Shown piece after piece: positions 39,895-48,520 of a DNA stretch of 64,000 nt. Location of the stretch: positions 1 to 64,000 of the forward strand of contig JARLIQ010000077.1 of NCBI GenBank assembly GCA_031291645.1, given 5' to 3'. Within the stretch, counting starts at the first letter, position 1. Each line of letters opens with the position of its first letter. The notes under the pieces are model-generated. The model worked only from the letters and a program-made list of their open reading frames with translations. It was not told the DNA's origin and made no database searches. This DNA comes from Caulobacteraceae bacterium (lineage in GTDB: Bacteria > Pseudomonadota > Alphaproteobacteria > Caulobacterales > Caulobacteraceae). The position numbers and the translations under genes are program-made.

Positions 39895-42800
39895 TCAGTT
39901 GGCCGGGTCGGGGTAGGGCAGGTGGATGGCGAACTGAACCCGCCCGTCGCTGGCTTTCGCGGTCTTCGACGGGTCGGCCGCGAGCTGGCCGGTGATGGCG
40001 ATGGCCTCGCCGCCCAAGCCCCGGCCGGGCGGTTCTTCCTTGATCACGCGGCAGTCGGACAGCTTGCCCGCGTTCAGGGCGCAGTTCACCGTCACGCTGC
40101 CGGTCAGGGGCGCCGGTTTGGCGGCCGAGGGATCGGCGGCCGGCTGCGGCAGCACCTCCATCGTCCAGGCCCGCTCGTCGAGCAGGAAGGTCCGCGCCGC
40201 ACGGTGAACGCCGGCGGCGGTCACGCGCTTGAGGTCGGGGATGGTGGTCCGGATGACGTCAAGCTTGCGCGGGTCGGCCTGGACGCCGCTCAGCACGGTC
40301 AGCCAATAGCCGTTGTTCTGCTGGGACTTGGTGAACAGGTCGACGCGGGGCGCGCGGGCGCGGTCGAGTTCGTCGTGCGACACCTCCCTGGCCCGAAGGT
40401 CGGCGGCGATGCCGCGGGCGATGCGGAAGAACAGGTCGAGCTTGTCCGGCGGCACCTCGGCGGCGGCATAGATGTAGCCGTAGCCGGGAAAGACGGTCGA
40501 CGTCTCCAGGCTCGTCTCCGGGACGTAGGAGGCCCCGTCCGCGATGCGCAGTTGCTCGAAGAGCCGCGCCTGGATGATCTGCTCCAGGATCCGCAGGTCG
40601 CGCGAACGCTGAGGGTCGGAGTAGAAGTCCGCCGACGGCCAGGCGATCACGGCCATCGCCTGGTCGGGCCGGCCCTTGTGGTGGCGTATGACCGGGGAGG
40701 CCGGCGGCGCGGGGAAACGGACCTGGGTCGCGTCCGCCGGCGGCGGGGACGGGTCGGGCCGCGGCGGCAGGGCGCCGAAGGTCGCGGCCACGGCGGCGAT
40801 CGCGCGTTCGGGGGTGACGGCGCCCACGACCGTGATCTCGATCGGTCCCTCCGCCAGCGGCCGGTCCAGCACCGCGCGCATGTCGGCCACGCGGGCGAAG
40901 GCTACGTCGAGGGGCGTCACGGCGGCCCACCGAGGGTCTCCGTTGTGCAGCAGAAGTCCGATGTCGCGCTGCATCACACCGCCCGGCGAGGCGGCGAAGT
41001 TGTTCAGCTGCGGGGCGGCGGCGGCGCGCACCCTGTCGAAGGCCTCCTTGCGCCAGCCGGGCTCGGTGAGATAGGCGGCCAGGACCTGAAGCTGGGTGTC
41101 GAGGTCGCTCGGGGTGGTGCCGCCCGACAGCGTGAAGCCGTCCTCGCGCGTGCCGAAGCTGACGCCATAGACCTTGGACGACAGGACCTGCTGCATGTCG
41201 TCGTAACTGATGCCCTTCAGGCCGCCCAGCAGATAGGCGCCCGCGTCCGCCGCCCAGCGGGCCGTGCCCCGGTCCTTGGGCAGTTCGAGCAGGCCCTGGC
41301 CGAACTTGACCTGGACCAGCACCTGGTCAGCGCTGAACGTCGTGGGCTTGATCGCCAGGCGCACGCCGTTGGCGAACCGCACCAGGGTGACGCCGAGGTC
41401 GTCGATCGCGTGTTGTTCGGCCACCCGTCCGGGCTCGCCGAAACTCCCGTAGGGCCAGACCAGGGCTTCATCCTTGACGGGCGCTTCGATCGTCTGGGTC
41501 TCGGCCGCGTTGAACGCCGCCGCGACGGTGTCCTCGCCGCCGTCGATCGCCACCGGACTGGTGACGAAGACCAAGGGCCCCGATCCGGCGAACAACCCCC
41601 TGAGGGCGTCCCTTACCTGGGCGGCGGTGAGCCCTTCGGTCGCCTGCTTGACCAGGTCGAGGTTCTCGGCCGGGCTGGTGAAGACGAACCGCCGATCGAC
41701 CGAGGTCAGCAGGCCGCTGGCCAGCGTCGGCGTGGGCCGGGTGGACGCGCCGTCCGCCCCGGTCTGGTATTCGGCGCGGAAGGCGGCGACCTCGCGGTCG
41801 ACCTCGGCCTGCTCGACGCCGAACTCCAGCGCCTGGCGGCGGGCGACGTCGGCCGTGATCAGGGCGCTGCGCCAATGGGCGGGATCGATGTCGACCGACA
41901 GCAGGGTCAGCTTGGCCGAACGGGCCTGAGCCTGGCTGGTCAGCTGGGCGCTCAGGAACGGTCGGTCGATCTGGTTGGCCATCCGCTGGAGACGGTGGCT
42001 GACGATGGCCAGGGCGATGCTCTCGACCACGTTGCGCCGAACCTTGGCCTGGGTTTCCGCGCCGCCGTCATAGGGGGCGACCCATCCGACCGCGACCAGG
42101 CGCGACAGCTTGGGATCGACCACCAGCCGGGTCTCCATGCCGCGCTTCAGCGGCGGACCCAGCACCGGTTCCGGCCCCGCCGGCCCCACGGCCCGCCAGT
42201 CGTCGAAGCGGGCCTTGATCTTGGCCTCGACCAGGTCCGGATCGACGTCGCCGACCACGATCAGCGTCGCCCGCTCGGGCCGGTAATAGGCCCGGTAGAA
42301 GGCGCGCAGGGCCTCGGCCGGCGCGTGCTCGATGTTGTCGACCGTGCCGATCGGCATGTGCGCGGCCAGGGGCTGGCCCTTGTAGAAGAAGCTGAGTTCC
42401 TCGCGCGAGGTGCGATAGCTCGGCGTGTCGCGCGTGCGCTCCTCCGACAGCACGGTCCCGCGCTCGGCGTCCAGCGCGTCCGGGCGCATGAGGATCTCGC
42501 TGGCGGTCTCCCGCATGCGCATCAGACCGGTGTCCAGGGTGCGCGGGTCGGCGTTGGGCAGGTCGAACTGGTAGAAGGTCTGGCTTTCGGTGGTGAAGGC
42601 GCTGACGTCCGCCCCCATGGCCATGCCCAGCCGCTGCAGTCCCTTCCACTCCTCGGCCTGGGGCACGTGGGTAGTGCCGCGGAACGACATGTGCTCGACC
42701 ATGTGGGCCAGGCCCGCCTGGGCCTCGGTCTCCATCAGCGAGCCGGCGTCGATGCGGAAGCGGATCGAGACCTCGCCCTGGGGCGTGGCGTTGCGCATGA

Positions 42801-43002
42801 TCGCATAGCGCATGCCATTGGGCAGGGTCCCGAAGCGGACGGCGGGATCGGCCGGCAGGTCTCCGCCATCCTGGGACCAGTTCCCGCCCGCCGGGGCGGC
42901 GGCCGCCGAGACGACGGCCGGGGCGCTCGCCAGCAGGCTCGCCGCGCCCGCCACGGCGCCGAGCCAGGTCCACGCCGCCCGGCGCCACGAAAATTGGTTC
43001 AC
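39895..43002 (-). CDS. M16-family zinc metallopeptidase, exported
   Basis: A 1,035-residue peptidase of the pitrilysin type. A hydrophobic N-terminal segment (about 10-36, ending in AAAAPAGG) is a signal peptide, so it acts in the periplasm. The inverted zinc motif is H100-M-V-E-H104, with a third ligand likely in VLSEERTRD. It has the four-domain layout of full-length M16 enzymes: active N-terminal half and inactive C-terminal half (about 520-900). An extra C-terminal region resembles a TonB-like domain in the segment TGSVTVNCALNAGKLSDC and RGLGGEAIAI, which is unusual. Confidence 0.87.
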   Translation of the reverse strand: MNQFSWRRAAWTWLGAVAGAASLLASAPAVVSAAAAPAGGNWSQDGGDLPADPAVRFGTLPNGMRYAIMRNATPQGEVSIRFRIDAGSLMETEAQAGLAHMVEHMSFRGTTHVPQAEEWKGLQRLGMAMGADVSAFTTESQTFYQFDLPNADPRTLDTGLMRMRETASEILMRPDALDAERGTVLSEERTRDTPSYRTSREELSFFYKGQPLAAHMPIGTVDNIEHAPAEALRAFYRAYYRPERATLIVVGDVDPDLVEAKIKARFDDWRAVGPAGPEPVLGPPLKRGMETRLVVDPKLSRLVAVGWVAPYDGGAETQAKVRRNVVESIALAIVSHRLQRMANQIDRPFLSAQLTSQAQARSAKLTLLSVDIDPAHWRSALITADVARRQALEFGVEQAEVDREVAAFRAEYQTGADGASTRPTPTLASGLLTSVDRRFVFTSPAENLDLVKQATEGLTAAQVRDALRGLFAGSGPLVFVTSPVAIDGGEDTVAAAFNAAETQTIEAPVKDEALVWPYGSFGEPGRVAEQHAIDDLGVTLVRFANGVRLAIKPTTFSADQVLVQVKFGQGLLELPKDRGTARWAADAGAYLLGGLKGISYDDMQQVLSSKVYGVSFGTREDGFTLSGGTTPSDLDTQLQVLAAYLTEPGWRKEAFDRVRAAAAPQLNNFAASPGGVMQRDIGLLLHNGDPRWAAVTPLDVAFARVADMRAVLDRPLAEGPIEITVVGAVTPERAIAAVAATFGALPPRPDPSPPPADATQVRFPAPPASPVIRHHKGRPDQAMAVIAWPSADFYSDPQRSRDLRILEQIIQARLFEQLRIADGASYVPETSLETSTVFPGYGYIYAAAEVPPDKLDLFFRIARGIAADLRAREVSHDELDRARAPRVDLFTKSQQNNGYWLTVLSGVQADPRKLDVIRTTIPDLKRVTAAGVHRAARTFLLDERAWTMEVLPQPAADPSAAKPAPLTGSVTVNCALNAGKLSDCRVIKEEPPGRGLGGEAIAITGQLAADPSKTAKASDGRVQFAIHLPYPDPAN

Positions 43003-43091
43003 GCAGTCATCCTCGGACGCGCCTCGCGCCTTCCCGGCCCGGGCCCTGGACCTCTAAATGCTCGTAATCGCGGCCGCCGCCAAGGGCCGCC

Positions 43092-43799
43092 TCAGAGCGG
43101 AGCGGCGAGCACCACCCCGGTGCATACGGCGGCGAAATGGACGCCGGCCGCGACCACCACGAAACCGTGCCAGATGGCCCGTCGGTACGGCGCCTGGCTG
43201 TGGAACACCAGCGTCCCGGTCGTATACAGCAGCCCGCCGATCACCAGCATCGCCAGCGCCGATAGGGGCAGGCCGTCGATGAGCGGGCGGATGGCGATCA
43301 GGGCGACCCAGCCGAAGGCGACGTAGACCAGGGTCCACAGCCATTCGGGCAGGCGGGTGAACACCAGCTTGCCCGCCACGCCGCTGAGCGCGACGGTCCA
43401 CACCAGCGCCGTCATGCCCGGCGCCCACAGGCCGGTGAAGCGCTGGGTGGTGAAGGGCGTGTAGGAACCCGCGATCATCAGGAAGATCGCCGCCTCGTCC
43501 AATCGCCGCAGGAAGGGGCGCGCGGCGGTGGCGTGGGTGAGGTTGTAGGCGGCCGAACAGCCCAGCATGGCGAGCAAACAGAGGTCGTACAGCCCTGTCG
43601 CCAGGGCCAGGCCGCCGCCGCCGTGCGACGTCAGGGCGAGGACCAGCAGGGTGACGCCGCCCGCCGCGGCCGCGACGATGCCGACCCCGTGCACCAAGCC
43701 GTCCGCCAGCCATTCGGCCGCGTTGGGGTAGTGCGGTTCGTCGACGGCGGCCTGGATGGGCCGGCTTTTCCGCGCGACGCGGAGGAGCGGAAGGGTCAT
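43092..43799 (-). CDS. Hemolysin III / TrhA-like membrane protein
   Basis: A 235-residue seven-helix membrane protein of the hemolysin-III family (PAQR-like). Motifs are PNAAEWLADGLVHGVGI, SAAYNLTHA, LRRLDEAAIFLMIAGSYTPF and FHSQAPYRRAIWHGFVV with conserved histidines that bind zinc in related receptors. In bacteria (TrhA) the family influences membrane fluidity or lipid homeostasis; true haemolytic activity is rarely shown. No start-site conflict. Confidence 0.85.
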   Translation of the reverse strand: MTLPLLRVARKSRPIQAAVDEPHYPNAAEWLADGLVHGVGIVAAAAGGVTLLVLALTSHGGGGLALATGLYDLCLLAMLGCSAAYNLTHATAARPFLRRLDEAAIFLMIAGSYTPFTTQRFTGLWAPGMTALVWTVALSGVAGKLVFTRLPEWLWTLVYVAFGWVALIAIRPLIDGLPLSALAMLVIGGLLYTTGTLVFHSQAPYRRAIWHGFVVVAAGVHFAAVCTGVVLAAPL

Positions 43800-43930
43800 G
43801 CTCGTGCCTCGAACCAGTTCGCGATCCCTTATGGGCTTGGTTTGTCATTGATGTGGCCGCGCGCTCCGGGTTTGGATGCGCTGGATCAAATCCGCGGGGA
43901 ACGGCGGCGGTTTCATTCAGGAGTGTGGCG

Positions 43931-44416
43931 ATGCAGACACTGGCCCCGGTGGCGGAAGCGCTTGCCGCGCAGCTGAAGGCCGCCCGGCAGACCGTGGCCG
44001 TGGCCGAATCCTCGTCCGGCGGGCTGATTTCGGCGGCTCTGCTCGCCGTGCCGGGCGCCTCGGCCTATTTCCTCGGCGGGGCGGTGGTCTACACCGCGCG
44101 GGCCAGGATGCGGCTCCTGGGCCTGCCGCGTGAAGCGGTGGCCGGCATGCGTTCGGCCAGCGAGCCCTACGCCCTGCTGCTCGCCCGCTCGATCCGCACC
44201 CAGTTCGAGGCCGACTGGGGCGTCTCGGAGACTGGTGCGGCGGGGCCGACCGGCAATCCCTACGGCGATGCCGCGGGCCACAGCTGCGTGGCGGTGTCCG
44301 GCCCGGTGGAGTTCGCGCTCACCCTGGAGACCGGCCGGGCCGACCGCGCCGGGAACATGACGGCTTTCGCCCAGGCGGCGCTCGACCTGCTGCACAAGGC
44401 CCTCGCCGGGGCTTGA
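43931..44416 (+). CDS. CinA C-terminal family protein (nicotinamide-nucleotide amidase-like)
   Basis: A 161-residue protein matching the PncC/CinA C-terminal amidase domain, which deamidates nicotinamide mononucleotide. TVAVAESSSGGLISAALLAVPGAS and GAVVYTARARMRLLG and VSETGAAGPTGNPYG are family hallmarks, with Ser in ESSSGGL as nucleophile candidate. The ATG at 43931 was picked because AGGAG lies 8 bases before it and it starts at the domain boundary. Single gene. Confidence 0.85.
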   Translation: MQTLAPVAEALAAQLKAARQTVAVAESSSGGLISAALLAVPGASAYFLGGAVVYTARARMRLLGLPREAVAGMRSASEPYALLLARSIRTQFEADWGVSETGAAGPTGNPYGDAAGHSCVAVSGPVEFALTLETGRADRAGNMTAFAQAALDLLHKALAGA

Positions 44417-44499
44417 GGCGGCGGTCTGCAAGCAAACGAAAGGTTAAGGGCCGGCGGTCATCCTGAGGTTGCGCACTGTGCGCTAAGAGACCGCCCCGC

Positions 44500-46992
44500 A
44501 TGTCGGATCAAGACCCCTCCGGTCCGCGGAAACGCCGCCTGGAGGCGATCAAGGGCGTCGACCCGGAGGCAGCCCGGGCGACCTTCGATCGCATCGCCTT
44601 TCTGGTTCAGTGTTTCGCCGGCGCCCCGATCGTCCAGGTCTGCATCATGGACGACGACCGGGTCTGGACGACCGGCGTGTCCGACGCGCCGCTGCCGCCG
44701 GCCTCCGCCGGGCAAGCCTTTGTCAGCCAGGTTATCGGCGGGGAGCAGGTGCTGTGGGTCGAGGACGCGCGCCGGGACCGCCGGCTGCGCCACACGGCGC
44801 TGGTCGCCGGGCCGACCGCCATCCGCTTCCTGGCCGGCGCCCCCATTCGGCTCTCGGACGGGGTGCGGATCGGCGCGGTCTCGATTCTGGACCGCAGGCC
44901 CCGCCCGTTCGACGCCTTCCTCGCGGCCAGGCTGGAGGATTTCGCCGCCCTGATCGCCGAGGACTGGGATCGGCGCCGGGCCGCGGTCGGCCCTGGGGCG
45001 GCGCCCACAGGCGCCGACGAATTCGACAAGTGGCGCATGGCCTTGGCCCAAGCGGCCCCCATCGCCCTGGTGATGACGGACCGGGATCTGCGGGTGATCC
45101 GCGCCAGTCCGCGCTGGTTGGCCGACCGCGGACTGGACGGTGAAGCGGTGGTGGGAAGACGCCTGGACGAGGTGTTCCCCGGTCCGCACGGGGACTACCA
45201 GGATGGGATAGGGCGGGCGCTGGCCGGCGAGCCCGCCCGCTGGGATCGGGCCAGGCTCGTCCTGCCGGACGGCCGGCGCCTCTGGGTGCGTGGCGAGGCC
45301 GCGCCCTGGCGGGAGGCGGACGGCTCGATCGGCGGCCTTCTGATCAAGAGCGCCGACATCACCGACATGGTCGAGGCGGTCGAGGCCGCCCGCCGTTCGG
45401 AGCAGCGGCTGCGCCTGGCGACCGACCTGGCCGAATTGCGGGTCTGGGAAGCCGATTTCACGCGCCGGCGATTGACGTCGTTCGGCGCAGCGCTTGGCGG
45501 CGACGTCGACGACGTGGTCGAGGTCCGGATGGAGGACGACCTCTGGCGCGGCGTTCATCCGGCGGACCTGCCCGCGGCGAAGGCGCAGTGGCGGAGGCAT
45601 CTGGCCGAGGGCGCGCCCTTCCGCGCCAGCTTTCGCATTCTGCAGGTCGACGGGCCGCACATCTGGGTGGCGGCCGCCGCCGAGGCGGTCCGCGGTCCGG
45701 ACGGCCAGGTCGAACGCATCGTCGGCGTGCTCAAGAACATCGACCGGGAGAAGCGTTCCGAACAGGCCATGGCCAAGGCGTTGCAGGCGGCGGAGGCCGC
45801 CAATCGGGCGAAGAGCGAATTCCTGGCCAATATGAGCCACGAGATCCGCACGCCCTTGAACGGGGTGATGGGAATCGCCAGCGCCCTTGGCCGCACCGAC
45901 CTGGCGCCGGTGCAGCGGGAGATGGTCGAACTGATCGGCGCCTCGGCCCATACCCTGGAGGCCCTGCTGTCGGACGTGCTCGACCTGGCGCGAATCGAGT
46001 CGGGGCGGCTGGCGCTGCGCGACGAGCCGTTCGACCTGGGCGATTCGCTTCGATTGGTGGCCGGCCTGTTTGAGGCCAGGGCCAAGGACAAGGGCCTGGC
46101 TTTCAGGACCACCATCTCGCCGGCCGCTAGGACCATGGTCCGCGGCGACGTGGTCCGGCTGCGCCAGATCGTGTCCAACCTTTTGTCAAACGCCGTGAAG
46201 TTCACCCAGGAGGGCCGGGTTTCGCTGCAGGTCGAGGCGGAGCGCGCGGACGGACGCCTGCGCGTCGGGCTCTCGGTGATCGACACCGGCATGGGCTTCG
46301 ACGCCGAGGTCGGTCGGCGGCTGTTCCAGCGCTTCGAGCAGGCCGATGGATCGATCACGCGCCGGTTCGGCGGCGCCGGCCTCGGCCTGGCCATTTCCAG
46401 GTCGCTGGCCGACGCGATGGGCGGCGCCCTGACCGCGAGCGCGACGCCCGGCAAGGGGGCGATCTTCACCCTCAAGCTGGAGTTGGCCTGCGCCGAGGAA
46501 CAGGCGCCGGCCGAGCCCGAACCGCCAGACGCCGTCGCGGAGACGCCGGCGCAAGGCGGGGCGGCGCCCCCGCCGCCGATGCGGGTCCTGCTGGCCGAGG
46601 ATCACCCGACCAACCGGAAGGTGGTGAGCCTGATCCTGCAGGCGATCGGCGCGGACCTAGTCTGTGTCGAGAACGGCGCGCTCGCCGTCGAGGCCGCGTC
46701 CCGCGAATCCTTCGACCTGATCCTGATGGACATGCAGATGCCGGTCCTGGACGGCCTCGACGCCATCGTCGCCATTCGCGCGCAGGAACAGCGCGAGGGG
46801 CGCGAGCGCACCCCGATCCTGACGCTGACGGCCAACGCCATGGCCGAGAACGCGGACGCGTCGGCGGCGGCCGGGGCGGACGGGCGCCTGACCAAGCCGA
46901 TCGCCGCCGAGCGGCTGATCGCGGCGGTGCGCGGCGCGCGGCGCCCGCAGCCGCCGACCGTGTCGGCCGACGGCCTGTCGCAGGCGCGCTGA
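44500..46992 (+). CDS. GAF-PAS hybrid histidine kinase
   Basis: An 830-residue cytoplasmic kinase with no obvious membrane segment. Order: GAF domain (about 30-160), two PAS-like domains (about 180-295 and 305-420), HisKA with H447 (MSHEIRTPLNG), HATPase (NLLSNAVKF, DTGMGFDAEV, GGAGLGLAISRSL) and a C-terminal receiver with phospho-acceptor D744 (LILMDMQMPVLDG) and lysine in LTKPIAAERL. A Pro-rich linker precedes the receiver. It needs a separate Hpt partner. Ligand unknown. Confidence 0.9.
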   Translation: MSDQDPSGPRKRRLEAIKGVDPEAARATFDRIAFLVQCFAGAPIVQVCIMDDDRVWTTGVSDAPLPPASAGQAFVSQVIGGEQVLWVEDARRDRRLRHTALVAGPTAIRFLAGAPIRLSDGVRIGAVSILDRRPRPFDAFLAARLEDFAALIAEDWDRRRAAVGPGAAPTGADEFDKWRMALAQAAPIALVMTDRDLRVIRASPRWLADRGLDGEAVVGRRLDEVFPGPHGDYQDGIGRALAGEPARWDRARLVLPDGRRLWVRGEAAPWREADGSIGGLLIKSADITDMVEAVEAARRSEQRLRLATDLAELRVWEADFTRRRLTSFGAALGGDVDDVVEVRMEDDLWRGVHPADLPAAKAQWRRHLAEGAPFRASFRILQVDGPHIWVAAAAEAVRGPDGQVERIVGVLKNIDREKRSEQAMAKALQAAEAANRAKSEFLANMSHEIRTPLNGVMGIASALGRTDLAPVQREMVELIGASAHTLEALLSDVLDLARIESGRLALRDEPFDLGDSLRLVAGLFEARAKDKGLAFRTTISPAARTMVRGDVVRLRQIVSNLLSNAVKFTQEGRVSLQVEAERADGRLRVGLSVIDTGMGFDAEVGRRLFQRFEQADGSITRRFGGAGLGLAISRSLADAMGGALTASATPGKGAIFTLKLELACAEEQAPAEPEPPDAVAETPAQGGAAPPPPMRVLLAEDHPTNRKVVSLILQAIGADLVCVENGALAVEAASRESFDLILMDMQMPVLDGLDAIVAIRAQEQREGRERTPILTLTANAMAENADASAAAGADGRLTKPIAAERLIAAVRGARRPQPPTVSADGLSQAR

Positions 46993-47042
46993 ACCGGCGC
47001 TATGATCGCGCCAGGCTCAATGGGCGTGCGCGGAGGTCGGCG

Positions 47043-47243
47043 ATGGTCGAGCTGGTCAAGACGTCCAATCCGGTGCGGATATCCTTCCTCCAGGCCGTGC
47101 TGGCCGACGCCGGCATCGAAACCTTCCTCGCCGACGCCGGAGCGGCGTCGCTCTGGGGGTCGACCATTCCGGCCAGGCTGATGGTCGATGAGGCGGATCT
47201 GGATCGCGCGCGTCGACTGATCGAGGCCGCCGAGGCCGGGTAG
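47043..47243 (+). CDS. DUF2007-type small protein
   Basis: A 66-residue protein of the DUF2007 (putative prokaryotic signal-transducing) type: MVELVKTSNPVRISFLQAVL, then the LMVDEADLDRARRLIE end. It has a ferredoxin-like fold in known structures, and no catalytic residues. GGAGG lies 10 bases before the ATG. It follows the hybrid kinase by 50 bases on the same strand. Confidence 0.75.
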   Translation: MVELVKTSNPVRISFLQAVLADAGIETFLADAGAASLWGSTIPARLMVDEADLDRARRLIEAAEAG

Positions 47244-47382
47244 GGCGCTCCATTTCGGTTCGGCTCCTGGCCGTGTCGGCGCGTGGCGCGACGGAAACGC
47301 CCGGCCGAGCCGTGCAATACCGGGGCAACAACAACGTGCGCTTTCTCGAGACGCACCCTCTGTCATTGGGACTAAAAACAAC

Positions 47383-47946
47383 ATGAGATCGACTATCCGA
47401 GTGCTGGCGAGCCTCGCCGCCCTGAGCGCGGCCGTCTGCGTGTCTTCCGTCAGCTTCGCGCAGGAGCCGCCTCCCGGCGGAGCCCCGCCGCCGCCCGCCG
47501 CCGGCGGGCATGAACATTGGGCCGAACGCATGCGCGAGCACGCCGAGGCGCGGGCCAAGGCGTTGCGCGCCATCCTGAATCTGCGGCCCGACCAGGAGCC
47601 GGCGTTCCAGGCCTTCCTGGCGTCGATGAAGCCCGAGCACCCGGAAGGCATGCCTGAGCATCCCGGCATGGATCACCCGGACATGAACGCCATGGACCAC
47701 CCGGACATGGACGCCATGGAGCAGCTGACGACGCCCCAGCGCCTCGACAAGATGGCGGCGCGCATGGCCGAGCATCAGGCCGAGTTCCAGCGCCGGGCCG
47801 AGGCGATCAAGCGCTTCTACGCCGTGCTCAGCCCCGAGCAGCAGCGGGCGTTCGACGCCCTGCACGGCCTGATGGGCCATGGCCCTGAGGGGCGCGAAGG
47901 CCCAGGCGCCCCCGGCCCGGGCCCCGGTCCGCACGGCATGGACTGA
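47383..47946 (+). CDS. Spy/CpxP-like LTxxQ periplasmic protein with His/Met repeats
   Basis: A 187-residue exported protein. Signal peptide about 1-26 (VSSVSFAQ). A Pro-rich stretch is followed by helices with LNLRPDQEPAFQAF and LTTPQRLDKM, then LSPEQQRAFDAL, the LTxxQ pattern of Spy/CpxP envelope-stress chaperones. The middle has a duplicated HPDMxAMD unit (from a 24-base tandem repeat) rich in His, Met and Asp, a likely metal-binding insertion. First gene of an envelope cluster to 49245. Confidence 0.72.
   Translation: MRSTIRVLASLAALSAAVCVSSVSFAQEPPPGGAPPPPAAGGHEHWAERMREHAEARAKALRAILNLRPDQEPAFQAFLASMKPEHPEGMPEHPGMDHPDMNAMDHPDMDAMEQLTTPQRLDKMAARMAEHQAEFQRRAEAIKRFYAVLSPEQQRAFDALHGLMGHGPEGREGPGAPGPGPGPHGMD
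47668..47715 (+). repeat. 24-base tandem repeat inside the LTxxQ gene
   Basis: Two adjacent 24-base units (47668-47691 and 47692-47715) differ at two positions and each encode MDHPDMxA. The in-frame duplication adds a second His/Met/Asp motif to the protein. Confidence 0.85.
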
Positions 47947-47973
47947 TCGCGCCACGCCGCGACCCGGAATTTT

Positions 47974-48003
47974 CTCCGGCTCCGTCTTCGGACGGGGCCG
48001 GAG
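47974..48003 (+). terminator. 13-bp hairpin with TTCG loop
   Basis: CTCCGGCTCCGTC pairs with GACGGGGCCGGAG, with one G-U pair, closed by a TTCG tetraloop. It lies 28 bases after the LTxxQ stop and 20 before the next ATG. The strong stem is terminator-like, but only a short T-rich start precedes it and no T-tract follows. It may be a processing or 3'-end protecting element. Confidence 0.6.
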
Positions 48004-48022
48004 GCTGTCAGGAAAGTAACGG

Positions 48023-48322
48023 ATGAAATATTGGATCGTCGCGGGCGCAGCCCTTGCGATCGCCGGGTCGGCCTATGGCGTCGGTGTCGCCCAGCAGCGT
48101 GAGGGCGGTGGCCCCATGGCCGGCCTTCGCCAGGCCTGCCGCGCCGACGTTCAGAAACTCTGCTCGGACGTACAGCCCGGCGGCGGCCGCCTCATGCAAT
48201 GCATGCGCGACCACCGGGACCAGCTCTCCAACGGCTGCAAGTCGATGCTGGTGAACGCCCATGGACATCGTCCCGGCGGCCAGGACGGCTCGCCGCCCGC
48301 TACGCCTTCGCCGCAAGGCTGA
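48023..48322 (+). CDS. Exported cysteine-rich small protein
   Basis: A 99-residue protein with an N-terminal signal segment (about 1-23, AGSAYGVGVAQ). The mature part contains CRADVQKLCSDVQPGGGRLMQCMRDHRDQLSNGC, four cysteines in the C-x7-C-x11-C-x10-C layout of the Cys-rich GLG1-type repeat found in many small proteobacterial periplasmic proteins. Disulfides or metal binding are likely. The tail is Gly/Pro-rich. Function is unknown. Confidence 0.72.
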   Translation: MKYWIVAGAALAIAGSAYGVGVAQQREGGGPMAGLRQACRADVQKLCSDVQPGGGRLMQCMRDHRDQLSNGCKSMLVNAHGHRPGGQDGSPPATPSPQG

Positions 48323-48388
48323 AGCGCAAATCGCCGCCATGACGGCTTGATGGAACCGCGTCGGGGGGCCGACCAGTAGGACTTTCCC

Positions 48389-48520
48389 ATGCGTGAAGGC
48401 GATCTTGATGAGCAGAGACAGGACCGGCGCGGCGAGTTAGCCTTCATCCTGTCATGCGCGGGGGTGTTCCTGGTGATCGCCGCCTGCGCAGCCTACTTCG
48501 TGGTCAAGTTGCTTGCATGA
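48389..48520 (+). CDS. 43-residue single-span membrane protein
   Basis: A short gene coding for a polar N-terminus (MREGDLDEQRQDRRGE) followed by one hydrophobic helix of about 22 residues with two Cys (ILSCAGVFLVIAACAAYFVV) and a short KLLA tail, so probably one transmembrane helix. AGTAGGA lies about 6 bases before the ATG. The stop overlaps the ATG of the next gene as ATGA, which strongly supports a real, translated gene. No family recognised. Confidence 0.65.
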   Translation: MREGDLDEQRQDRRGELAFILSCAGVFLVIAACAAYFVVKLLA

